Below the pieces are notes generated by a model. That model had not been told where the DNA came from, searched no databases, and worked only from the letters and a program-made list of their open reading frames with translations. 64,000 nt of DNA from Streptomyces abyssomicinicus (GTDB lineage: Bacteria; Actinomycetota; Actinomycetes; Streptomycetales; Streptomycetaceae). Shown here in pieces: positions 24,364-33,796 of the stretch; the stretch's first letter is position 1, and every line of letters starts with the position of its first letter. The stretch lies in contig NZ_BBZI01000010.1 of NCBI RefSeq assembly GCF_008974245.1, positions 1 to 64,000 of the forward strand. The letters run 5' to 3'. The translations under genes and the position numbers were made by a program.

Positions 24364-25917
24364 TCAGGTGCGCCCGGCCCGTGACCGGCCCGGGCGCACG
24401 GGATCCCCCGCGGCCTTCGCGGCACCGCCGGGGCGCTCCCCGCGGGTGCCCCGGTCCCGCCGCCAGTCGGCCACGGCCAGACAGAACGCCGCGGTCATAC
24501 CGACGAGCGCCGCGCCCAGCGAGATCGCCAGCGCGTTGCGGAAGTTGTCGTCGTCCCCGGCCAGGATCAGGTAGAAGAGGCCCGGCAGCGCGGCCGTGCC
24601 CACCGCCGCGCCGAGCCGCTGCCCTGTCTGCAGCGCTCCGCCCGCCGCTCCGGCCATCCGTACCGGGACGTCGCGCAGGGTCATGGTGATGTTGGGGGAG
24701 ATGACGGAGCCGCTGCCGACCCCCGCCACGAACAGGGCCGGCGCGGCGAGCCAGGTCGCCGCGGACTCCGGCGCGAAGCGCAGCACCAGCGCGGTGGCGC
24801 TCATGCCGATGATCACCCCGCTCAGCCCGCACACCGTCAGCAGCCGCCCCAGCCGGTCCACCAGCCGCCCCGACACCACGGCCGCGGCCGCCGAACCGAC
24901 GGCGAACGGGGTGACGGCCAGGCCGGAACGGAGCGGGGAGTAGCCCAGCCCGTGCTGGAAGAAGAGGGCGAAGACCAGCCAGACGCCGCTGAAGCCGACG
25001 AAATAGAGGGTGCCGACGCCCGCGCCGACGGCGTAGCCGCGGGTCTGCGTGAACAGCCGCAGGTCCAGCAGCGGCTGCCGCCCGCGGGCCAGGACCCGGC
25101 GCTGCCAGAGGGTGAACACGCCGAGCAGCACGGCGCCGACCAGGAAAAGCCACCACAGCCGGCCCAGGCCGCCGGCCTCCGCCTGCACCAGCGGCAGCAT
25201 CAGCGCCAGCACGCCCGCGCCGAGCAGCAGCACGCCGGGGACGTCGACCTCGCCCTTGCCGCTGGGCCGGGTGCGGGGGAGCAGCCGGCGGCCCAGCAGC
25301 ACGGCGAGCACACCGATGGGGACGTTGACGTAGAAGACCCAGCGCCAGCCCTCGTCCCCCGACGCCAGCGCCAGGATCAGACCGCCGGTGATCGGGCCGA
25401 CCGCGCTGGAGATGCCGACGGTCGCGCCGAAGAAGCCGAAGGCGCGGCCGCGCTCCGGCCCACGGAACATCTGCTGGATCAGCGCCGAGTTCTGCGGCGC
25501 CATGCAGCCCGCCGCGAGGCCCTGGGCGAGTCGCGCCACCACCAGCCAGGTGCTGCTCGGGGCGGCCCCGGCGAGGGCGCTGCAGAGCACGAAGGCGCTC
25601 AGCGCCAGCAGGAAGATCCGCCGCCGATTGAGCGCGTCGCCCAGCCGGCCGGCCGTCACCAGCGCGAGGGCGAAGGTGAGGGCGTAGCCGGAGACCACCC
25701 ACTGCACCTCGGCCGGACTCGCGCCGAGGTCGCGCTGGATGGTGGGCAGAGCCACGGCGACGATCGTCACGTCGAGCAGGCTCATGAACCCGGCGACCAG
25801 TGTCACCCACAGCGCGCGCCACCGGTTGGGGTCCCGCCCGTCCCCGGCCGTGTCCCCGGGGTTCCCGGGGCTCCCGGCCGGGGGCCGTCCACCGGACGCC
25901 GACGTCGACGATGTCAC
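24364..25917 (-). CDS. MFS drug-efflux transporter, 14-TM EmrB/QacA (DHA2) type
   Basis: A 517-residue inner-membrane proton antiporter. Motif A is seen as GRLGDALNRRRIF, motif D1 as LDVTIVAVALPTIQ after the first helix, and motif C region as GPITGGLI. Fourteen hydrophobic segments fit the DHA2 family, whose members export cationic dyes and antibiotics. The N- and C-termini are Gly/Pro/Arg-rich and cytoplasmic. GTG start at 25917 with AGAGGAG upstream. No regulator gene is adjacent on this strand; the substrate is unknown. Confidence 0.92.
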   Translation of the reverse strand: MTSSTSASGGRPPAGSPGNPGDTAGDGRDPNRWRALWVTLVAGFMSLLDVTIVAVALPTIQRDLGASPAEVQWVVSGYALTFALALVTAGRLGDALNRRRIFLLALSAFVLCSALAGAAPSSTWLVVARLAQGLAAGCMAPQNSALIQQMFRGPERGRAFGFFGATVGISSAVGPITGGLILALASGDEGWRWVFYVNVPIGVLAVLLGRRLLPRTRPSGKGEVDVPGVLLLGAGVLALMLPLVQAEAGGLGRLWWLFLVGAVLLGVFTLWQRRVLARGRQPLLDLRLFTQTRGYAVGAGVGTLYFVGFSGVWLVFALFFQHGLGYSPLRSGLAVTPFAVGSAAAAVVSGRLVDRLGRLLTVCGLSGVIIGMSATALVLRFAPESAATWLAAPALFVAGVGSGSVISPNITMTLRDVPVRMAGAAGGALQTGQRLGAAVGTAALPGLFYLILAGDDDNFRNALAISLGAALVGMTAAFCLAVADWRRDRGTRGERPGGAAKAAGDPVRPGRSRAGRT

Positions 25918-26105
25918 GTGAAGCTCCTCTCACCGGTGGTGCGGGCGCCGGGTGCGGGCGCCGGGGCGGGACCGGGGGACCGGCGGGGCGCCCGGCCGCC
26001 CGGGGCGCGGCGCCGCCCGCCCGGACAGCCTTCCCCGCGACGCCGTGCGGATCACCGCACGGCGCCGAACCCCACGCCCGGCTCCCCGCCGCGGGTCGCG
26101 GGCCG

Positions 26106-26810
26106 TCACCCGGGCCGGCCGCCGGAGCCCACCGCGGCGACCGCCGCGTCGATGCGGTCGGCCAGCTCCAGGTCGGTGGAGGTCACGGCGTCCACCGACC
26201 GGGTGCGCACGGTGAAGGTGATCCCGTCGTCCGACACCGAGTGGCCTACCCCGCGGTGCAGTTCCCGTGCGTCGTTCTCCACCTGATGGAGCAGCGGCGG
26301 AACGCGGTCCCGGGGCAGTCCGACGGTGCGGGTGAGCCGGTGCGTGTCGCCGCTCCACTGCGGACGCCGGCCCAGGGCGGCGCGCACCTCCTCCTCGGTG
26401 AGCGGGGCGTCCTCGCCCGGCAGGCGCTCCGGGTGGGCGTCGGGCGCGGTGAACGCCTCCGCGAAGTCGGGGGGCAGGTCCTCGGTGAGACGGAGCGCCA
26501 GGCCGGGGTCGTCGCGGGCGACCAGCGACAGCACCGTGCGGGCCACGTGCCGGCCCCGTTCCGGCGGGGCGGGCAGGCGGGCCGCGACCGCGCCGTAGAA
26601 GTCGGTCACCGTGCCGGTGGACCGCGGCACGGTGGAATGGACGGCGTCACGGTCGGGGCCCGGCACTGCCTGCCGCAGCAGCCGCCGTGCCGGCACGTCC
26701 AGGTGGAGCGCGAGGACCGCCAGTGTCACCTTGACGGCGCGGGCCGCCCACTGCGAGGGCAGGCGGGTGCGCGCGGCGGCGTCCTCGACCAGGCGTCGAT
26801 GGGTGATCAT
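26106..26810 (-). CDS. DUF2267 domain protein
   Basis: A 234-residue cytoplasmic protein. Residues 1-140 match DUF2267: VEDAAARTRLPSQWAARAVK, then VTDFYGAVAARLP, then ALRLTEDLPPDFAEAFT and the closing LTEEEVRAALG. The remaining 90 residues (WSGDTHRLTRTVGLPRDRVP and after) form a second, unrecognised alpha/beta part. DUF2267 proteins often lie near stress or SDR genes; biochemical role unknown. It is divergent from the SDR gene at 27023 with a roughly 210-bp shared promoter region. Confidence 0.85.
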   Translation of the reverse strand: MITHRRLVEDAAARTRLPSQWAARAVKVTLAVLALHLDVPARRLLRQAVPGPDRDAVHSTVPRSTGTVTDFYGAVAARLPAPPERGRHVARTVLSLVARDDPGLALRLTEDLPPDFAEAFTAPDAHPERLPGEDAPLTEEEVRAALGRRPQWSGDTHRLTRTVGLPRDRVPPLLHQVENDARELHRGVGHSVSDDGITFTVRTRSVDAVTSTDLELADRIDAAVAAVGSGGRPG

Positions 26811-27022
26811 GTTCGTCTCCCGCTGCGGATCCGGTGGGGCGGGTCGGCGGCCGAGTACCCAGCGGTGACCCGGGGGATGCGCGTCGCCCGGGCGCGGGGA
26901 GAGGCGGTGTAGGGAGCCCCTCGGCGGGTACCTCGGGCTGGGTCCGGCACGGCTCCGGACACGATGGCCGGCCGGGCCGGACGCACCGCACGCACGAGCA
27001 CCGCAGAGGGAGAGTCACCGAC

Positions 27023-27901
27023 GTGAGCCAGCCCCAGCACCCGGGTGAGAAGCACCCGACCCCGGAGTTCTCCTCCCAGGACCAGCCGCACCCCGGCCGG
27101 ACCGCCGCCATGGACCCGCGGCCCGACCACGGTGAGGGGTCCTACCGGGGCAGCGGGAAACTGGAGGGCCGCAAGGCGGTGATCACCGGCGGTGACTCGG
27201 GCATCGGCCGGGCCGTGGCGCTGGCCTTCGCCCGCGAGGGGGCCGACGTGGTCTTCACCCACCTCGAGGAGGAGAAGGAGGACGCCCGGGAGACCGCCCG
27301 CCTGGTCGAGGAGGCCGGACGCCGGGCGGTCGCCGTCTCCTGCGACATCCGGGAGGAGGCCAACTGCCGGGCGCTGATCGACCGTGCGGTGGAGGAGTTC
27401 GGCCGGATCGACGTGCTGGTCAACAACGCCGCCTACCAGATGTCCCAGCCGGACGGCATCGAGGCGATCCCCACCGAGCAGTTCGACCGGGTGATGCGCA
27501 CCAACCTCTACGGCATGTTCTGGCTGTCGAAGTTCGCCCTCCCGCACATCCCGGCGGGCGGCTCGATCGTCAACACCACCTCCGTGCAGGGCTACCAGCC
27601 CAGCCCGCACCTGCTCGACTACGCGATGAGCAAGGCGGCCATCGTCAACTTCACCCACGGCATGGCGCAGATGCTGGCCGAGCGGGGAGTGCGCGTCAAC
27701 GCGGTCGCGCCCGGCCCCGTGTGGACCCCGCTGATCCCGGCGACCATGCCGGACACCAGCGAGTTCGGCAAGCAGTCGCCGCTCGGGCGTCCCGCCCAGC
27801 CCGCCGAGATGGCGCCCGCCTACGTCTTCCTCGCCTCCGAGCAGGCGTCGTTCATCACCGGCGAGATCGTCAACGCCACCGGCGGCACCCCGCTGCCGTG
27901 A
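27023..27901 (+). CDS. short-chain dehydrogenase/reductase with N-terminal extension (YhxC/YghA type)
   Basis: A 292-residue oxidoreductase. The first 45 residues (MSQPQHPGEKHPTPEFSSQD) are the polar extension typical of the general-stress SDR group. The NAD(P) motif TGGDSGIG is at residues 55-62, NNAA at 134-137, and the catalytic set S187, Y200, K204 (YAMSKAA) is complete. A PGPVWTPL motif follows. These enzymes are usually associated with desiccation or osmotic stress; the substrate is unknown. GTG at 27023 is used with GAGGGAGAG upstream; the frame is open upstream to 26834 but that part is non-coding in character. Confidence 0.92.
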   Translation: MSQPQHPGEKHPTPEFSSQDQPHPGRTAAMDPRPDHGEGSYRGSGKLEGRKAVITGGDSGIGRAVALAFAREGADVVFTHLEEEKEDARETARLVEEAGRRAVAVSCDIREEANCRALIDRAVEEFGRIDVLVNNAAYQMSQPDGIEAIPTEQFDRVMRTNLYGMFWLSKFALPHIPAGGSIVNTTSVQGYQPSPHLLDYAMSKAAIVNFTHGMAQMLAERGVRVNAVAPGPVWTPLIPATMPDTSEFGKQSPLGRPAQPAEMAPAYVFLASEQASFITGEIVNATGGTPLP

Positions 27902-28063
27902 CCCGCGCCGCCCGCGCCGCCCGCGCCGCCCGCTCCGCAGGCGTGCCGGCGGGGCGGGCGGGCACAGGTACCGGCGAGGCGGACGCCCGGTCGGGCGGAC
28001 GCCGGGACGGTGGACGACGGCACGGACCGCCTTCCGGCTCAGCCGGCTGCTCACAAGGCCTCC

Positions 28064-28349
28064 GTGACCAGCCCGCCGCGCGCCCCGTTCACCCGGTACG
28101 TCGGCCCGGAAGGCCACGCCGAACTCCACGAGGAGGCCCGCCCGGAGAGCGGCCGGGAAACCATGGGCGAGCTGATGACCTGCCCCTTCCGCACCGGCGT
28201 CCGGGTGACCTCCACCCTGACCGCCGGTCTCCTCCTGGCCCCCCGCGCCACCCGCACCGCCATGGGGGCCCTGACCGCGCCGGCCGGGGGCCGACGCGCT
28301 CCAGCTGGGCTACGCGGCCCTGGTCCGCAAGGCCACCGGCGACGAGTGA
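28064..28349 (+). pseudogene. small frameshifted gene of unknown family
   Basis: From GTG at 28064 one frame reads VTSPPRAPFTRYVGPEGHAE through TCPFRTGVRVTSTLTAG to about 28280 with good codon bias. Then the bias moves to the next frame, which reads ADALQLGYAALVRKATGDE-stop at 28347-28349. The switch lies at a run of five G (about 28284-28288); removing one G restores a single 94-residue frame. Either a frameshift mutation or an assembly error. AAGG stands before the start. Family not recognised. Confidence 0.45.
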
Positions 28350-28375
28350 CGCGCCGGGCCCCGCGTCCGGCCGCG

Positions 28376-29038
28376 TCACTCCGCCGGCGTCACCAGGCCC
28401 GTCTCGTAAGCGATGATCACCAGCTGCACCCGGTCACGGGCGTCGAGCTTGGAGAGCAGGCGGGTCAGGTAGGTCTTGGCGGTGGCCACGCTGATGTGCA
28501 GCCGGTCGGCGATCTCCGTGTTGGTCAGCCCCCGGCCGACCAGCGTCAGCACCTCCGTCTCCCGGCCGGTGATGCGGTCCGGCGCCACACGGGGCCTCGG
28601 CGCACGGGCACCGGGCCGCGCGGCGAACTCCTTGATCAGCCGGCCGGTGACGGTGGGCGCGATCAGCGCGTCCCCCGCCGCGACCACCCGGACCGCGGCG
28701 AGGATGTCGTCGAGGTCCATGTCCTTGACGAGGAACCCCGACGCCCCGGCCCGCAGAGCCCCGTACACGGACTCGTCGTCGTCGAACGTGGTCAGGACCA
28801 GGACGCGTGACGTACCGGACCCGCCGGTGATCCGGCGGGTGGCCTCGATCCCGTCCGTGCCGGGCATCCGCAGATCCATCACCACGACGTCCGGGGCGAG
28901 TTCGGCGGCCAGCCGGACCGCCTCCGCGCCGTCCGCCGCCTCTCCGACCACCTCGAGGTCCGGCGCCCCGGCGGCAACCATGCGCAGCGCGGCACGGATC
29001 AGCGGCTGGTCGTCGGCCAGCAGGACACGGACGGTCAC
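28376..29038 (-). CDS. NarL/LuxR-family response regulator
   Basis: A 220-residue DNA-binding response regulator. The receiver has acidic D9-D10, phosphoacceptor D55 (VVVMDLRMPG), and Lys in GFLVKDMD. The LuxR-type helix-turn-helix is at the C-terminus (ITGRETEVLTLVGRGLTNTE and IADRLHISVATAKTYLTRLL). The GTG start at 29038 overlaps the stop of the histidine kinase (GTGA), so they form a two-component pair. The divergent ABC exporter at 30531 is the likely target, a common arrangement in Streptomyces. Upstream in-frame codons to 29131 overlap the kinase and are not needed. Confidence 0.95.
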   Translation of the reverse strand: MTVRVLLADDQPLIRAALRMVAAGAPDLEVVGEAADGAEAVRLAAELAPDVVVMDLRMPGTDGIEATRRITGGSGTSRVLVLTTFDDDESVYGALRAGASGFLVKDMDLDDILAAVRVVAAGDALIAPTVTGRLIKEFAARPGARAPRPRVAPDRITGRETEVLTLVGRGLTNTEIADRLHISVATAKTYLTRLLSKLDARDRVQLVIIAYETGLVTPAE

Positions 29039-30396
29039 CGGTGTTCCCCCGCCCTCTCGCCCAGGGCGCGTCCGGCCGCTCCCGTGCCCAGGGGCACCCG
29101 GGCGGCGACCCGGAAGCCGCCGCCGGGACACGGTCCGGCGTCCAGGTCCCCGCCGAGCAGCGTGGCTCTCTCCCGCAGGCCGGTCAGACCGAAGCCCGGG
29201 CCCGGACGGGGTACGCCACCACGGCCCCGGTCACGCACCTCCACCCTGAGCTCGTCCTCGCGGTGGTCGACGCGGACCTGGCAGGAGCGCGTACCCGAGT
29301 GGCGGAGCACGTTGGTCACCGCCTCCTGGACGATGCGGAAGGCAGCGGCGCCCACCTCCTGGGGCAGGCCGTCGCGGGCGCCCCGCCAGTCGACCTCCAC
29401 CCGCACCCCGGCCGCGGTGGTGACCTCGGCGAGCCTCTCCAGCTCGACGGCCCAGTCACCCGACGCCGAGGCGGACGGGGAGGACGTCGAGGAGGCAGAC
29501 GCCGAGGACGCCGGGGAGGCAGACGCCGAGGACGCCGAGGAGGCAGACGGGAAGGACGCCGGGGAGGACGCACCGCCCGAGGCCGCCGGCCCCGCGGCGC
29601 CGTCCGGCGCGTCGTCGGCCGCGCGCAGCGCGCCCAGGATCCGGCGCAGCCCGCCCAGGGTCTCGCGGCCCGCGCGTTCCACCGCCACCATCGCCTCCCG
29701 TGCCAGCTCGGGCCGGGTGTCCATGACCCGGGCCGCCGCGCCCGCCTGGAGCGCGATGATGCCGAGACTGTGCGCCACGGTGTCGTGCATCTCCCGCGCG
29801 ATCCGCAGCCGTTCGGCGGTCACCGCCTCCGCCGCGGACCTCTCGCGCAACTCGGCCGCGTGGGCCCGTGACTGGTGCGCCGCGTGGCCGGCCAGCCAGG
29901 CGACGGCCACCGTCAGCGCGACGAAGGGCTCGCCCGCCGTGCCGGACTCCCCGCCGGTGAGCATCCGCACCGACCAGAACCCGCCCAGCACACCCAGCGC
30001 CGCCCCGGCCGCGTACAGCGAGTCCCGGCGCGGCCGCACGGCCGCCACCCCGGCCAGCGCGACGTCCACGCCGAGGAACTGCAGCGGCGGGATCTCGCTC
30101 TGCCGCCAGGCCGCCGCCAGCACCACCGTCCCGAGGAGAACCAGGCCGTAGGCGGCGACCGGCCGCCGGCGGAAGAACGCGCAGCCCGCCAGGACCGACG
30201 CGAAGGCGAGGACCATCAGGACCCGCGCCGCGGGCCCGGACAGACCGTCACGGGGGTAACTGGCCGAGTGGCCCGGCCCCGTCGGCAGCAGGACGAACAC
30301 CACGACGGGATGCAGCGCGGCCGCACACCACGTCAGCGCGGGCCACACACCGGGCGGAACACGTTCGAGCGGCGCGGGCGTGGAGGAGGCGGACAT
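29035..30396 (-). CDS. NarL-type sensor histidine kinase with a Ser/Ala linker
   Basis: A 453-residue kinase with four to six membrane helices in residues 17-172 and no obvious extracellular domain, as in intramembrane-sensing kinases. The HisKA_3 motif REMHDTVAHSLG has phosphoacceptor H204. The ATPase domain has AFRIVQEAVTNVLRHS and VEVRDRGRGG with GFGLTGLRERA. Between them, residues about 272-313 are a Ser/Ala/Pro-only stretch encoded by imperfect repeats of GAGGCAGACGCCGAGGACG (plus strand, 29460-29570). Kinases of this family normally have no such linker, so it may vary in length between strains. Pairs with the response regulator downstream. Confidence 0.93.
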   Translation of the reverse strand: MSASSTPAPLERVPPGVWPALTWCAAALHPVVVFVLLPTGPGHSASYPRDGLSGPAARVLMVLAFASVLAGCAFFRRRPVAAYGLVLLGTVVLAAAWRQSEIPPLQFLGVDVALAGVAAVRPRRDSLYAAGAALGVLGGFWSVRMLTGGESGTAGEPFVALTVAVAWLAGHAAHQSRAHAAELRERSAAEAVTAERLRIAREMHDTVAHSLGIIALQAGAAARVMDTRPELAREAMVAVERAGRETLGGLRRILGALRAADDAPDGAAGPAASGGASSPASFPSASSASSASASPASSASASSTSSPSASASGDWAVELERLAEVTTAAGVRVEVDWRGARDGLPQEVGAAAFRIVQEAVTNVLRHSGTRSCQVRVDHREDELRVEVRDRGRGGVPRPGPGFGLTGLRERATLLGGDLDAGPCPGGGFRVAARVPLGTGAAGRALGERAGEHR

Positions 30397-30530
30397 GCCC
30401 CCGATGGTGGCACGGCTCCGTCCGCCCAGCCATCGGCCGGTGGCTGTACGACCGGGGTCGACACGACGCGCGCGGGAATGCCGACCCGGGCCGGACGACC
30501 GGCGCCCCCGCCGGACGCCATCGTGGTCCC

Positions 30531-31439
30531 ATGATCGAAGTCGCGAACCTGACCAAACGCTACGGCGGCGTCACGGCCGTCAAGGACCTGACCTTCACCG
30601 TCCGCCCAGGACGGGTCACCGGATTCCTCGGACCCAACGGCGCCGGCAAGAGCACCACCCTGCGCGTCCTCCTCGGCCTCCACCGGCCCTCGGCCGGCAC
30701 GGCCACCGTCGACGGCCGCCCCTTCGGCGGGCGGCCCCGGGGGCTGCGGCAGGTGGGCGCGCTCCTCGACGCCCAGGACGTGCACGGCGGACGGACCGCC
30801 CGGGCCCACCTGACCGCCCTCGCCCGCAGCAACCGGATACCGCCGACCCGGGTCGAGGAGGTGCTGGAGGACGCCGGACTGACCGGCGCCGCCCGCCGCC
30901 GGATCGCCGGCTTTTCGCTCGGCATGAAACAACGCCTCGGCATCGCCGCCGCACTGCTGGGCGGGGCGCCGGTGCTGGTCTTCGACGAACCGCTCAACGG
31001 ACTCGACCCGGAAGGGGTGCGCTGGGTGCGCGGGCTGTTCCGGCGCCTGGCCGCCGAGGGCCGCACCGTCCTGGTCTCCAGCCATCTCATGTCCGAGATG
31101 GAGCACACCGCCGACGACCTCGTCGTCGTCGGCCGTGGCGAACTGATCGCGGCGGAGAGCCTCGCCGAGTTCACGGCCCGCGGCTGCCGGCAGCGGGTCA
31201 CCGTGGCCACACCGGCCGCCGACGCGCTCCTCAGTCTGCTCACCGCCGAGGGCGCGAGCGTGCGGACGGAGGGCGGTCTGCTCGTCGCGACCGGCATGGA
31301 CGCGGGACGCGTCGGCGCGATCGCCCAGCGGCACGGCATCCCGCTCTCCCGGCTCCAGGAGGAACGGCCCTCGCTGGAGGAGGCGTTCATGCGCCTGACC
31401 GCCGACGCCGTCCAGTACCCGACGGGAGACGCCCGATGA
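30531..31439 (+). CDS. ABC transporter ATP-binding protein
   Basis: A 302-residue ATPase. Walker A GPNGAGKST (about residues 40-48), signature SLGMKQRL (in place of LSGGQ), Walker B VLVFDEPLNGLDP and switch His in SSHLMSE are all present. The C-terminal part ends with EERPSLEEAFMRLT, typical of the DrrA/CcmA-like antibiotic or lantibiotic exporters. It overlaps the permease gene by ATGA. The two-component pair on the opposite strand probably controls it. Substrate unknown; drug or peptide export and self-protection are plausible. Confidence 0.95.
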   Translation: MIEVANLTKRYGGVTAVKDLTFTVRPGRVTGFLGPNGAGKSTTLRVLLGLHRPSAGTATVDGRPFGGRPRGLRQVGALLDAQDVHGGRTARAHLTALARSNRIPPTRVEEVLEDAGLTGAARRRIAGFSLGMKQRLGIAAALLGGAPVLVFDEPLNGLDPEGVRWVRGLFRRLAAEGRTVLVSSHLMSEMEHTADDLVVVGRGELIAAESLAEFTARGCRQRVTVATPAADALLSLLTAEGASVRTEGGLLVATGMDAGRVGAIAQRHGIPLSRLQEERPSLEEAFMRLTADAVQYPTGDAR

Positions 31440-32299
31440 CCACCGCACCGCACGCCTCGCCCCGGACCGCACAGCCCGCCGTGCCGCAGGAGGAGCCCCG
31501 GCCCCGCTTCGCGGACCTGGTGGCAGCCGAGTGGATCAAGCTGCGGTCCCTGCGCTCCACCTGGATCGCCCACGGTGCCGCGGCCCTGGCGGTGACCGGC
31601 CTCAACGCCGGTACCGCCTACGACACCTACGCGCACTGGGAGGAGCGGACACCCGCGGACCGGGCCGCGTTCGTGCGGGCCGGCCTTCCGCTCCAGGAGG
31701 CGTTCACCGTCAACGCCGCCGTCGTGACGACGGTGGCCCTGTGCGTCCTCGGAGCGCTGCCGCTCCTCGGCGAGTTCGCCACCGGCGCCCTGCGCACCAC
31801 GTTCACGGCCGTCCCGGCCCGGTCCGCGGTGACGGGGGCGAAGGCCGTGGTGGTCGCGGGCTTCGCCACCGCGTGGGGCGCGCTGGTGACGGTGGTCTCC
31901 TTCCTCCTCACCCAGGCGATCCTCGACGGCCGTGGCGTGGGCATCGCCCTGGACGGTCCTGGCGTCCCGCGGGTGCTCCTGGCGTCCACGCTGCTCGCTC
32001 CCGTCTGCGCGCTGACCGGACTCGCCCTGGCCGCCGCGCTCCGCCGTACGGCCGCCACCGTCCTCGCCTCGGTGACCGCGGTGATGGTGCTGCCGCTGCT
32101 GCTCGGCGAGGACCGGTACTGGACGGCGCTCGCGCGGCACGCGCTGCTCCTCGCGGCCTGGCTCCGGCTGACCGCCCCCGGAGGGTCGGCGCCGCCCCCC
32201 TACCCCTGGACGGAGGCCGGAGCCTGGACCGTCTACGCGGTGTGGGCGACCGCGGCGGTCTCGGTCACGGTGCTCGCCGTTCGCCGGCGGGACGTGTGA
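31436..32299 (+). CDS. ABC-2 type transporter permease
   Basis: A 287-residue membrane subunit with six predicted helices, starting after the amphipathic EWIKLRSLRSTWIA segment that is typical of ABC-2 permeases. Later helices include TTVALCVLGALPLLGEF and TLLAPVCALTGLALAAALRR. It forms the exporter with the preceding ATPase (ATGA overlap). Its last 35 bases overlap the 3' end of the convergent monooxygenase gene, so the two stops cross and there is no room for a terminator. Confidence 0.92.
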   Translation: MTTAPHASPRTAQPAVPQEEPRPRFADLVAAEWIKLRSLRSTWIAHGAAALAVTGLNAGTAYDTYAHWEERTPADRAAFVRAGLPLQEAFTVNAAVVTTVALCVLGALPLLGEFATGALRTTFTAVPARSAVTGAKAVVVAGFATAWGALVTVVSFLLTQAILDGRGVGIALDGPGVPRVLLASTLLAPVCALTGLALAAALRRTAATVLASVTAVMVLPLLLGEDRYWTALARHALLLAAWLRLTAPGGSAPPPYPWTEAGAWTVYAVWATAAVSVTVLAVRRRDV

Positions 32300-33794
32300 G
32301 CGGCTTTGCGCCACCCTCCCCGGCGGCGCGGAAGAGCCGCAGTTCGGGGTCGGTCACGGCGTCGGAGCGGAGCAGTTTCACGTCGGAGTGGTAGCTCATC
32401 GACGTCAGCCACGGCATCCGGTCGCCCTGGCGCGGGAGCTGGTCCACCGCTCTGCGGATGTAGCCGGCGGCGAAGTCCAGGAAGGGACGCGTCGGCATGT
32501 CCGCGTCGCTCACCTCAGGGCAGGCCGCGTCGTACCCGTGGGCGTCCAGGTGGGACAGCAGACGGCAGAAGTGCTCGCACAGCAGGCCGATCTTCAGCGT
32601 CCACGAGGAGTTGGTGTAACCGATGGCGATCACGAAGTTCGGCACCCCGGAGAGCATCATGCCCTTGTAGGCGACGGTGTCCGCGAGCCGTACGGGCTCG
32701 CCATCGACGGTGAGAGCGATGCCGCCGACCGCCTGCACGGTCAGACCGGTGGCGGTGACCACGAGGTCCGCCTCCAGCTCCCGGCCCGACTCCAGCAGGA
32801 TTCCCCGCTCGGTGAACCGGGCGACGCGGTCGGTGACCACCTCGGCCGTACCCCTGCGGATCGCTTCGAACAGGTCGCCGTCCGGGACCGCGCACAGCCG
32901 CTGGTCCCAGGGGTCGTACGGCGGGTTGAAGTGCTCGTCGACCGGATAACCCTCCGGCAGATGACGGGTGTTGACCCAGCGGATCAGCTTCCGCGCGGTC
33001 TTCGGGAACCGTTGGGCGAACGACCAGAGGGCACGCTGCTGGAGGATGTTCTTGTGCCGCGTCAGGGTGTAACCGCGTTCCTCGCCGAACCACTTGCGCA
33101 GGGCGACGGCCACCGCGTCCTCACGGGGCACCGGCATGATGTACGTGGGCGTGCGCTGGAGCATGGTGACGTGCGACGCCGTCCCGGCCAGCGCGGGGAC
33201 CAGGGTGACGGCGGTGGCCCCGCTGCCGATCACCACCACCTGCTTCCCGGCGTGGTCCAGGTCCTCGGGCCACTGCTGGGGGTGGACGACGGTGCCGCGG
33301 AAGTCCTCCCGGCCCTCGAAGTGCGGGGTGTGGCCCTGGTCGTAGCGGTAGTAGCCGCCGGCGCAGAACACCCAGCGCGCGCCGATCCGCAGCCGCTCGC
33401 CGGTGTCGGTGCGCTCCACCTCGGCCAGCCAGCGGGCCTCCCCGCTCGACCAGGAGAGGGCGACGACACGGTGGTGGTACCGGATGTGGGCGTCGAGCCC
33501 GTTCTCCTCCACCGTCTCGCGCAGGTACGCCAGGATCCGGGGCGCGTCGGCGATGGCCTGCCGGTCCCGCCACGGCTTGAACTCGTACCCGAAGGTGTGC
33601 AGGTCGGAGTCGGAGCGGATGCCCGGGTAGCGGAAGAGGTCCCAGGTGCCGCCCGAGGCGCCACGTCCCTCGAGGACGGCGAAGGACTTCGCCGGATGCT
33701 CGGTCTTCAGATACCGTCCGGCGCCGATCCCGGACACGCCGGCTCCGACGACAAGGACGTCCAACTGCTCGACAGGCGTCTCGGTGGGGCTCAC
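32265..33794 (-). CDS. flavin-containing Baeyer-Villiger monooxygenase, EthA-like
   Basis: A 509-residue FAD/NADPH monooxygenase. FAD Rossmann motif GAGVSGIGAG (residues 17-26), the Baeyer-Villiger fingerprint FRGTVVHPQQWP (165-176), and the NADPH Rossmann motif GSGATA (190-195) are intact. The whole chain aligns from memory with mycobacterial EthA (FRYPGIRSDSD, CSGYY-like CAGGYY, NPWDQRL-like DPWDQRLCAVPDGDLF, AYKGMMLSGVPN). EthA oxidises ketones and activates thioamide prodrugs; the natural substrate here is unknown. GTG start at 33794 with GGGAG in a triplicated leader. Ends 35 bp inside the convergent permease gene. No EthR-like regulator is adjacent. Confidence 0.93.
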   Translation of the reverse strand: MSPTETPVEQLDVLVVGAGVSGIGAGRYLKTEHPAKSFAVLEGRGASGGTWDLFRYPGIRSDSDLHTFGYEFKPWRDRQAIADAPRILAYLRETVEENGLDAHIRYHHRVVALSWSSGEARWLAEVERTDTGERLRIGARWVFCAGGYYRYDQGHTPHFEGREDFRGTVVHPQQWPEDLDHAGKQVVVIGSGATAVTLVPALAGTASHVTMLQRTPTYIMPVPREDAVAVALRKWFGEERGYTLTRHKNILQQRALWSFAQRFPKTARKLIRWVNTRHLPEGYPVDEHFNPPYDPWDQRLCAVPDGDLFEAIRRGTAEVVTDRVARFTERGILLESGRELEADLVVTATGLTVQAVGGIALTVDGEPVRLADTVAYKGMMLSGVPNFVIAIGYTNSSWTLKIGLLCEHFCRLLSHLDAHGYDAACPEVSDADMPTRPFLDFAAGYIRRAVDQLPRQGDRMPWLTSMSYHSDVKLLRSDAVTDPELRLFRAAGEGGAKPLTRPAGERRAP

Positions 33795-33796
33795 TG

